A stretch of DNA of 64,000 nt from Dugong dugon (Eukaryota; Chordata; Mammalia; Sirenia; Dugongidae), in NCBI GenBank assembly GCA_030035585.1, contig CM057477.1, forward strand, positions 60,493,447-60,557,446, in the 5' to 3' direction. How positions within the stretch are numbered: position 1 is the first letter of the stretch; each line of letters begins with the position of its first letter. The notes beneath the pieces are model-generated. The model ran no database searches. It was given only the letters and a program-made list of their open reading frames with translations, and was not told the origin of the DNA. This document shows, one piece after another, positions 23,540 through 32,047 of this stretch. The position numbers and the translations under genes are program-made.

Positions 23540-24132
23540 CCTCTCACTACCTGCATTGGTGCATTAGCAATTTCTGTTGACTCTCTTTTCATGACATGTC
23601 TGGGATTTAAACCCTTCTCACCGTCTCCTCTGCCACTACTCTAGAAGAGCCCTGCTAACCAAGCTCCCTGCTTCTCTCCTTTCTCCCTTTCAGTCTATGC
23701 TCAACACAGGGGCCAATGCAATGCAATTAACTGATCTGTCAGATCATGTCATTTCTTTGCTCAAAACCCTCCAATGGCTTTTCAACGTTTTCAGAATAAG
23801 AGTTAACATCTTAACTATGCCCACAAAGCTGTACATGACTTGGCTTCTGGTTACCACTCCGATTTTATCCCTTACTATTTTCCCCTTTGTTCAGTCTATT
23901 CCAGCCACACGGACTTCCTTGCTGGTTCTTAAACATGCCAGATGTGCCCCTGCATCATGGCCTTTGCATTTGCTGTTTGCTCTGCTTGGAGTGCTCTTTC
24001 CCAACGTCCCCAAGTGATGTGCCTTTACTTTCTTCAGCACTTTGTCTGGAGTGGCATCTTCCAGAATTATAACTCTCTCCATTTTTGCCCTGATACTTCC
24101 AATCATTGTTCTTTAGTTTTCTTAGTAGTATT

Positions 24133-24198
24133 TGTTATTATCTAAACACACACACATACATATATATATGTGTGTGTGTGTGTGTCTAGATAATAACA
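24133..24198. repeat. 66-bp near-palindrome (CA/TA/TG tract with unique arms)
   Basis: Left end tgttattatcta (24133-24144) is the exact reverse complement of right end tagataataaca (24187-24198). Between them CA repeats turn into TATA and then TG repeats. Only about three of 33 pairs mismatch, so it could fold into a hairpin or cruciform. Confidence 0.95.
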
Positions 24199-24213
24199 GA
24201 TGCCTATGTATAG

Positions 24214-24560
24214 GCAGTGGTGGTTCAGTGATAGAATTCTCACCTCCCATGAGGGACCCCTGGCTTGATTCCTGGCCAATGCATCTCATGTGCAGCTACT
24301 GCCTGTCTGTCAGTGGAGGCTTGTGTGTTGCTATGAAGCTGAACACGTTTCAGTGGAGCTTCCACACTAAGGCAAACGAGGAAGAAAGGCTTTGCAATCT
24401 ACTTCTGAATATTAGCCAGTGACTAATAAACCCTATGGATCACAATAGTCCAATCTGCAACCAGTCATGAGGATGGTGCAGGGCAGGGCAGCATTTTGTT
24501 CTATTGTGCATTGGGTGGCTATGGGTTGGGGCCAACTCAATGGCAGCTAACAATAAATAT
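24214..24560 (+). mobile_element. tRNA-Gly-derived AfroSINE, full length
   Basis: The first 70 bases (24214-24283) resemble a tRNA-Gly(GCC) gene over their whole length: gcagtggtggttcagtgata then gaattctcacc, with ggcttgattcctggccaatg and ca closing the acceptor stem. Changes sit in the anticodon arm (ctcccat) and elsewhere, so it is not a working tRNA. The body continues with gtctgtcagtggaggcttgt and aggaagaaaggctttgcaat. The tail (attctattgtgcat-like, then ggccaactcaatggcagcta and acaataaata) matches the RTE 3' end at 20208-20290. Confidence 0.92.
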
Positions 24561-24637
24561 ACACACACACCCCAAACACACACACAGATATACTCACACA
24601 GAGGTATTATCTATCTATCTATATCTATCTCTCTATC
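24545..24637. repeat. CA and (TATC)n microsatellites
   Basis: CA-rich tracts followed by tatctatctatctatatcta grow out of the SINE tail. Confidence 0.85.
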
Positions 24638-24800
24638 TGTATTTTACTATTCATGCTCTTTTTTTTTTTTTTCCTTCCTGTCTGCTCCACTGGAATATAA
24701 ACTCCCATAGGGCAGGAATTATTGTCTGTTTGTTCACTATTATATTGATAGTACCTAGAAGAGTACCTGGCATACAGTAGGTGCTCAACAGATATGTGCA

Positions 24801-26111
24801 GAAGAAAAGAATGACTAAGTCATACATGTAAATGCCATCAGTCATATGTGCAGCACCAGAAGAGTGGTTGAAAACTACTTCTATATCACATTTCATAAGG
24901 GGAGAAGAATGGATTCTGACTTACATTCAAGGCCCCTTTGGAACTGCCAATCAGCAGTCATGCTTGCTCATGGTTGTCCTTTCACTCCTCCTCCTAGATG
25001 AAGCTTCCCTGTGGGGCTCTGTGAGGAGTGTGGAAGGGGACTCAGGTGCGATTCTCTTTTTGCCCACAATAGTAAAGGGCAAGTAAAAAAGGGAAGTGTG
25101 ACAGGGGAATTATTCCTTTTTTGCATGATAGACAGTTACATTTTAGGAAAGGTTTACCATCCAGATGGTGGCTTGGAGCCATCCTTCTAAACAAAAGACA
25201 GTACCCCCACAGCATACAGTTTATCATCTTCAGGAAGTGAGATGACCTAGAGGAGCTGTCAGAATGCACAATTTGACATTCCTTGGTGAGTAAGGGAAAA
25301 GAAGTTGCTAGTGGTTATGTGTAATTTACTTCTGGGTATCTCAAAGGCAGGATGAAGGAGAAAACAAGATCAATTAGATAAGCAGAGGATGAATTAGCCA
25401 TTCAATCAAGTACCTATGCCATGAAGCACATAGTTCTTCTAAGAGATGCCATTATCCTTAATGGAGTTCTTTAGAGCATCTTCAATTTTTCTAATGAAGA
25501 CAGAGAACCCCATCGTTAGCAAAGTGTTTCTCTTTGCTTGTTTGACCACAGGATTATCTACACCATCCCAGCCCCTAGGGAGCTAATGCTTTCCCCCTTT
25601 GTTCCTCAGAGAATTATATAGAGAGGGAATCTGTCCAAATTATTTAATCAAATTATTCTTGCTCTGGCCGATATAAGTGCTTAAATGTCTACACTTATTA
25701 CTTCTCCCTCTATTGATATTCACTTATCTAAAATTACCCCTTAATTGATAAGGTATATGAGCAAAAATACTATTAGGCAAAATGTTAAACGATCTCAAAC
25801 CATTTAGAATGTTTTCATGCCAACCCTTGAATTTACTTAATCTCCAGTAAGCAGTCTAAAAAGATAGGCTTTAATCTTTCCTGGAAGGGGCCTGAAACAG
25901 CAAAGGGAAACAGGTGGAAGAAAAGGTGGCCAACAAGGTCTTTAATGTCCTCACTACTTAAAATTCTATGATTTTACTTGGTCCCTGTATTTCCCAGGTG
26001 AGATGATGAGAAACATCCTAATGCATTTGGAAATAGTGGTTCTACACATTTCATACAAGTTGGCTAAAATGGTATTAAATACATCAACTAATAGAATCAC
26101 ATTTTTTTAAA
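24801..26111. other. unassigned, probably single-copy DNA
   Basis: About 1.3 kb with no transposon that I recognise and no coding signal. The frames are short (up to 84 codons) and unremarkable. Confidence 0.4.
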
Positions 26112-27020
26112 AGCCAGGTTAATGAGATATACTTTACATACAGTAAAAGCTACTCTTTCTTGTGTATAGTTTTATGAATTTTGATAAATGCATAAGTCAT
26201 GTAACCACTACCACAATAAAGATACAGAACATTTCCATCACCACCGCCCCCTCCCCGCCCCACCAATTCCTTCTTTTCTCTTTGTAGTCAATCCTTTTCC
26301 CCCACCCAGGTCCTGGAAACCACTCATTTGTTGCTCCTTCCCATAATTTCACTTTTCCAGAATGCCATATAGATGGAATCATACCCTAGTTATCCTTTTA
26401 AATGTAACTTCTTTCACTTAACAAAACACGTGTAACATCCATCCATGTTGTTACATGTATCAATAGTTCTTTCCTTTTTATTACTGAGGAATATTTCATT
26501 CTATGTATAGGCTACCGTTTGGTTATTCATTCACCAGTTAATGGACATTTGGGTTGCTTTCCAGTGTTTGAAGATGATCAATAAAGCCACTATGAATATG
26601 TGTGTACAAGTTTTCCTATGTACGTATGCTTTCATTTCTCTTTCCTAGGAGTGGGATTGACGGATTGCATGATAAGTGTATGTTTAACTTTATAAGGAAC
26701 TGCCAACTATTTGCCAAAGTGGCTGTACCGTTTTGCATTCCCACCATCAGTGTATGCAGTTGCTCTGCATCCTTGCTAACACTTGGTATTGTCATTAAGG
26801 TAAAAAAAAAAAGCCACCTAATGGGTGTGTAGTAGTATCTTACTGTGATTTTAATTTGCATTTTCATATTGACCAATGATATTGAACAGAGCATCTTTTC
26901 ATGTGATTATGTGCAATCTGTATATCTTATGTTGTGATTATACACATCTTTTGCTCATTTACTATTGGGTTGCTTGTTATCTTATTATTGAGTGATGAGT
27001 GTTCCTTATATATGCTGGAT
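26112..27020 (-). mobile_element. old L1 LINE 3' fragment
   Basis: Inverted L1M-type 3' region. Around 26120 it reads ggttaatgagatatacttta, at 26345 ataatttcacttttccagaa and at 26650 ggagtgggattgacggattg, then cattcccaccatcagtgtat near 26737. Heavily mutated. Confidence 0.8.
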
Positions 27021-27333
27021 TCCAGCTGTTGTAATTATTTTGCGGGAACGGATGAACATCTCATCCAAAATTTGGTTTTGATATTGAGACTAAAGATGCT
27101 ACACAGGCACCAAAAGTATATGAGCAAGATTTATTGCTCACATAATGGGGCTTTCTCTGGAGAGCCAGACAGGCTCCCATTCAGGGAGGGTAGGGAGAAC
27201 AATCTTCTGTTAATACAACTGTCTGTCTGTTCATCACTTCTACCCTAACAGTAGTTACAACTGTGAACTCTTTGGTGGAGTTACTGCTGTTGGCCCTAAG
27301 GAGAAAACTTGAGACTTGGATTATAGAGGTAAT
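27021..27333. other. unassigned DNA
   Basis: Nothing recognised. Confidence 0.35.
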
Positions 27334-27344
27334 ATGGTCAAGGG

Positions 27345-27518
27345 AGGGGAGCCCTGCTGGCACAGTGGTTAAGAGCTTGGCTGCTAACCAAAAGGTCGGC
27401 AGTTAAAATCCACCAGCCACTCCTTGGACACCCTGTGGGGCAGTTCTACTCTGTCCTATAGGGTTGCTATGAGTCAGAATCGACTCAACGGCAATGGCTT
27501 TTTTTTTTTTTTTTTTTT
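27345..27518 (+). mobile_element. AfroSINE (gagccctggtgg type), exact target duplication
   Basis: Close to consensus: ggggagccctgctggcacag, gctaaccaaaaggtcggcag, ccctgtggggcagttctact and gctatgagtcagaatcgact, with a T20 tail. The sequence atggtcaaggg is found at 27334-27344 and 27519-27529. One of the younger SINEs here. Confidence 0.95.
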
Positions 27519-27639
27519 ATGGTCAAGGGGTAAAGATTCTTGTAGATAATAATTTTTTTCATTTTAGTTTATCCCAAAATAGATATGTTGTGTAGAGAAA
27601 TTTCATAATTTATACATTTGGCAGCAGGAGGAAAAAGAG

Positions 27640-27850
27640 AAGAATATATATTTGGTGCTTTGTTTGGGCCAGGTACTATGCTGAACACTGCATATATTGT
27701 CTCCTGTAATCCTCATGATAAATTTATGGGTAGGGATTAATATTCTCCTCATTTTACAGAAGAGGAAGTTGAGGTATAGAGAGATTAACAAACAAAACAT
27801 TGCATTGTCAGTAAGTATTGGGGGTGGCATTCACTCTCAGGCAGTCTAAC
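27640..27850 (+). mobile_element. MIR SINE
   Basis: Has gccaggtactatgctgaaca, tcctgtaatcctcatgataa and ctcattttacagaagaggaa, then gttgaggtatagagagatta: the full MIR core and LINE-derived end. Confidence 0.85.
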
Positions 27851-28407
27851 GCTAACGTTCTTAGTCCAATTTGGCTGCATTCCTAAACTTTATATTTTGT
27901 TGAATTTTTAGTAATAGATATCGAATGTTCTTTGTTAAAATGCAAATAATGCATTGATTTTTAAAAAATCAATATCAAACTATTAACAACTTAAACTTCA
28001 AAAAAAGTCATAGACTAGGCCCAAAGATAGAAATTAACATTTTAGTTGGGCCAAGGGACTCTTAACCCTATGTCATATACAAAGTCATTCTCAGTTTTGC
28101 CCATCCACAATCCACATTGCTCTTCCTTTTCATTATAGTCTAGTCATAAGATTCAGTGTCTGGCTGTACAATATCTCACAGTGATTATCTGCTCTTGATT
28201 ATTTCATGTGTGATAGACTAACTGCCTTGAACTCACCTGTAAGCGTCTACTACATTTAAATGTTGTCTTTTCAATAACTGAAGTTTCTTAAAACCATATT
28301 ACATGGGTCAGACGTGGCTCGGTGTGAGGTTTGCATACATAAACAGACTTGAGTAGTTCCTTTCCTAAAGGATCTCACAGTCCATTTGCAGATCCAAACA
28401 CACACGC
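27851..28407. other. unassigned, probably single-copy DNA
   Basis: No repeat recognised. It leads into the palindrome at 28408. Confidence 0.4.
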
Positions 28408-28633
28408 AACTTCCATATTTTTATGCAAATAATGCACACTTCCTGCATTTGTTTGCCAGCCTCCCCCTCCCGCTGCAAGGTATTTTCGTAAACACAATAT
28501 GCTAATTTTTTTTTTTACAGCAACATGTGGAACACAATTGACATGGCCGTGCTTGTGAGGGTGCCTTGTTGGGGGAGGGCATGGTTGGCAAACAAACGCA
28601 GGAGCACGTTATTTGCATAAAAGTAGGGTAGTT
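28408..28633. repeat. 226-bp near-palindrome with paired octamer motifs
   Basis: The left arm is 28408-28507 and the right arm 28536-28633, separated by a T-rich loop of 28 bases. The outer arms match well: tttttatgcaaataatgca pairs with the reverse of cgttatttgcataaaag, and tgcatttgtttgccagcctc pairs with the reverse of catggttggcaaacaaacgc. The inner arms match with mainly transition differences. Each arm carries the octamer ATGCAAAT (28423-28430, and reversed at 28611-28618). No open frame. It could be an ancient palindromic transposon remnant or a regulatory hairpin. Confidence 0.85.
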
Positions 28634-28689
28634 ATAAAACTCCTGCTAAGTGCTATTGTAGAAGTATAAAACAATTGCTATGAGGATTA

Positions 28690-28790
28690 GAACTCAGGGA
28701 GTGATTCATTTTGCCTGTGAAGATTAGGAAATAATTCACAGAAAGAAGCATTTGAGCTGGGCCTGAAAGGATGATACAATAATAATACCA
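28690..28790 (-). mobile_element. L2 LINE fragment
   Basis: Has agcatttgagctgggcctga then aaggatg, the inverted L2 'gacatttgagctgagacctgaagg' stretch. Confidence 0.55.
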
Positions 28791-28794
28791 TTAA

Positions 28795-28848
28795 ACCAAA
28801 CCAAACCCATTGCGATCGAGTTGATTCTGACTCATAGCTCCTGTTTAT
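28795..28848 (-). mobile_element. AfroSINE 3' end remnant
   Basis: Only the tail is present: accaaaccaaacccattgcg then gttgattctgactcatag. Confidence 0.8.
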
Positions 28849-29064
28849 TGAAACCTTACTAAGCACCGTGATAGAGACTTTTGATATGTTATCTTATTTA
28901 GTCATCATAAAAATTCTTATAAGGTATGTATGTGTATTTATTTCCATTTGACACATAAGAAAACTAAGGCATAGAGTAAATCGTTTGTGTAATGTCACAA
29001 ATGGGAAAGGTGGAATAAAACTCCGCTGTGACGCCGAAGTCCATATTCTTAGTCTTAACATGAT
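28849..29064 (+). mobile_element. MIR SINE
   Basis: Has ttattgaaaccttactaagc, ttatttagtcatcataaaaa and atttgacacataagaaaact then aaggcatagagtaaat, a full MIR. Confidence 0.8.
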
Positions 29065-29525
29065 TTTCATAGGTGGTTAAGTCAAAAGAACATTCCAGGC
29101 AGTGGACAAAGCATGAGCAGACGTACAGTTATTTGGAAGGGCATGGTATGTTTAAGAAATTGTGAGTTTTTTAGTGTGCCTAAAACATGAGGTGTGTGGA
29201 GGAGTGGTACGGGAGACTAGGGCCTGGAACGATTAGCTGGGATCAGGGTGTAATGAGATTTGAATGCCATAGTAAGGAGCCTGTAGTCCAAATTGTGATA
29301 ATGGCAGAGGAGGAAGTCGGGAGATAATGTGGAGGTAAAATTGGCCTGGCTTAGTGATCGAATGATAAGAAATGGGAAGAGTATCTAGCTTTAAGCAACT
29401 GAGTTGGATCGCGTCACCCAAGTTAAGGAACAAAGGAGGAACAAGTTTGGGACCAGGAGCAGACAATATGTTCAGTTTAAATGTATCAAAGTTTAGGTGC
29501 CTATGAAATATATCCAAGTAGAGAT
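29065..29525 (-). mobile_element. L2 LINE fragment
   Basis: Starts with gaacattccaggcagtggac and aaagcatgagcag, inverted L2. The following block (ggagcctgtagtccaaattg, gcagaggaggaagtcgggag) fits the region upstream. Diverged, so the left boundary is approximate. Confidence 0.6.
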
Positions 29526-29526
29526 A

Positions 29527-29692
29527 AAACCAAAAACCAAACCTGTTGCCATTGAGTCGATTTCAACTCATAGCGATCCTATAGGACAGAGTAGAACTGT
29601 CCCATAGGGCTTCCAAGGAGTGGCTGGTAGATTGAAACTGCTGACCTTTTGGTTAGTGGGGGAGCTCTCAACCACTGCGCCACCAGGACTCC
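29527..29692 (-). mobile_element. AfroSINE, inverted
   Basis: Clear inverted consensus: cattgagtcgatttcaactc, ataggacagagtagaactgt, ccttttggttag and gcgccaccaggactcc. Confidence 0.92.
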
Positions 29693-29742
29693 AATTACAG
29701 CATAGTAATTACTAGCATATTAGTCCTAATCTAGTTAGTAGA

Positions 29743-29945
29743 TGGAGTCCCTGGGTGGTGCAAATCGTTAATGCACTTGCTGCTAACCAAAAGACTGGAT
29801 GTTCAAGTCTACCTAAAGTGCCTCAGAAGAGAGGCCTGGAGATCTACTTCTTAAAAATTAGCCACTGAAAACCTATGTAGCACAGTTGTACTCTGACACA
29901 GGGTTGCCATGATGAGTCAGAGTCAACTCGATGACAACTTATTTT
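29743..29945 (+). mobile_element. AfroSINE (tccctgggtgg type)
   Basis: Head ggagtccctgggtggtgcaa, box-B-like gatgttcaagtc and tail gagtcagagtcaactcgatg. It lies 50 bp from the inverted SINE at 29527, so the two form an inverted pair. Confidence 0.9.
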
Positions 29946-30245
29946 TTTAGTTAATAGATAACTTCACTAATTCAAAGCAATTTGGTAATGAGAAGCATGA
30001 ATTATGCAACACTTTTAAAGAAATCCGATTTTGTTATATTGTGAGGCGACAACCATTGGGAGTTAACAAAGTATTGTCAAGGGAAACTTGGCTAGGGCTT
30101 CTTTAATGGATAAGACAGCAGACGATTTCTGCTTTTGCAAACCGTTACTACTGGAAGATGAAAAGAGAGTCTAGATGTAGATTAAGTAGCCTTTTTGCCA
30201 CCTTGTTTACTATTTTCCTTCATTTAGGAAATCCTTTCCCAAGGA
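29946..30245. other. unassigned DNA
   Basis: Nothing recognised between two SINEs. Confidence 0.35.
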
Positions 30246-30412
30246 TGGAGCCCTGGTGGCGCGGTGGTTAAGAGCTATGGCTGCTAACCAAGAGGTAAGC
30301 GGTTCAAATGCACGAACTGCTCCTTGGAAACCATACGGGGCAGTTCTACTCTGTCTTACAGGGCCGCTATGAGTCAGACTAGACTTGACAGCAACAGGTT
30401 TGGTTGTTTTGG
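30246..30412 (+). mobile_element. AfroSINE (gagccctggtgg type)
   Basis: Head ggagccctggtggcgcggtg, core ggggcagttctactctgtct and tail gaca gcaacaggtttggttg. Flanks ttcccaaggat (30235-30245) and ttccccgaggat (from 30413) form the target duplication with one or two changes. Confidence 0.92.
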
Positions 30413-30424
30413 TTTCCCCGAGGA

Positions 30425-31451
30425 TAGTTCAAATGCTTTATTTCTGTTTGAAGAACTACATATGGTGAAACCTGTGAGAGGCGGAACTGGACAGGTCCGC
30501 CTTGTTTTTCTGGGTCTTGCACGTTTCTGCCTGTGACACGGTGCGGTCTCACCACTTTTCTATCACTTGTTTTCATGGAAAATGTTTGCGTTTTCCGTCT
30601 CTGACAGGTTTCCACCTTACACGGTTTCCAGCTTTCACAGGTTTTACCGTCTTTTTTTAAAATTGTTTAGCCCAGTCTGATTTTGACCACTTGTGAAATT
30701 TTTGTCTCCATTGCGTCTGTATGACTTGTTCCCTCCTCCGTCCCTCTTTCCCTTTCCACATCCTCCCTGATTCCTTCTTGCCACTCCCTCAGATTTAGAC
30801 AGACCACTTCTTCCGTTCTTCCGTTCTGACGGCAGCACTTCCCTGTTAAATAAACACACACTCTGGCATTTCCCCTCACTCATCTGGGTGATTGGCAGAT
30901 ACTTGTTTAGAGGATTGGAAACAGCTGAAAGTGACATTCAAGGATTCAAAAACAAGCTGGTTGGGAAATAAATCTTTGGCTGGGGAAAAAAAATGAGTCT
31001 CTCTCTGCCAGGCAATAAACTTATAATTTATCATTTATTGGAAAAGAAGGATGCATTTTGAGAATCGCATCAGACTAAAACTGATCGTGGATATGAAGCA
31101 ATGTCTCTATGAGCCATTACTCACCGTGTATGAGAAAGCTGAGTGCTTCTGGCAGGTGGGCGCTGATGAGTCACCGAGTGAGCTAGAACATTGCCGTAAT
31201 TGTTAGGATCATAAACAATGGTATATGACGGGGTTAGAGCAGATTAAAGACAATGAAGTGTTTCAGGCAGTCTCCTCTAAAAAGAAGAAATAAGGCGTCA
31301 TTTCCCTGTGACATTGAAGTATTGATTTGGGCTTTTCTTTGTTTATAGTTCCTAATGGTTATGATAGTTCAAGAGAAGTATTCACGGCTTGTTCATTTAA
31401 AAAAGCCACCCCAAGTGATGGCTGAAGCTATTCCAATTTTGTACTCTTGGT
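30425..31451. other. unassigned, probably single-copy DNA
   Basis: About 1 kb without a recognised transposon. A pyrimidine-rich patch occurs near 30730-30800. Frames of 70-97 codons exist on the minus strand at 30644-30937 but are low-complexity (K/R/G/N-rich) and unlike a known protein. Confidence 0.4.
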
Positions 31452-32047
31452 TTTTTTTCTTTTACATTTCATTTGCTTTGTTGTTGTTATTGAGAACACA
31501 TACAGCAAAACATACATCAATTCAACAGTTTCTACATGTACAATTTAGTGACACTGATTATACTCTTTGAGTTGTGAAAACATTCTCATCTTCTTTTTCT
31601 GATTGCTCCTCCTTCACTGATATAAACTCACTGTCCCTTAAGGTTCTTATCTAATCTTTTGAGGTGCTGTTGTCAGTTTGATCCCGTATAGACAGTCCTT
31701 AAAACAGCATAATGCTCAGGGCAGACCTTGTTTACTAGTTAAGCTAAACTATTGCTTCGTTTTAAGATGACTTCATGGGATATTTTGTTTTAAGGTTTAA
31801 AGATTGTCTCAGGACAACAGTTTCAGGAGTTCATCCAGCTTCCATGGCTCCAGAAAGTCTACAGTCCATGAAATTTGAAATTCTGTTCTGCATTTTCCCC
31901 TTTGATCAGGATTCTTCTATGGAATCTTTGATCAAAGCGTTCAGAAATGATAGCCAGACACCATCCAGTTTTTCTGGTCTCATGGCAAAGGAAGCAGTTG
32001 TACATGGAGGCAATTAGCCACATATTCCATATCCTCCTCCTATTCTT

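Larger units (their letters stand above)
23540..24800 (+). mobile_element. L2 LINE, split by SINE and simple repeats
   Basis: The upstream part (23540-24132) has gatcatgtcatttctttgct, aaaccctccaatggctttt, catgacttggcttctggtta and ggcctttgcatttgctgttt, the L2 order. The 3' end resumes at 24640-24800 with tccactggaatataaactcc, agggcaggaattattgtctg and agtacctggcatacagtagg. Between these lie the palindromic microsatellite, a tRNA-Gly SINE and a second microsatellite. Confidence 0.85.

Noticed and set aside
24214..24283. A functional tRNA-Gly gene
   Set aside because: The anticodon arm and T-arm carry changes that break pairing, and the sequence continues into a SINE body and RTE-like tail.
30644..30937. 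97-codon K/R/G-rich minus-strand frame
   Set aside because: It is the complement of a pyrimidine-rich tract, which gives stop-free low-complexity frames by composition alone.
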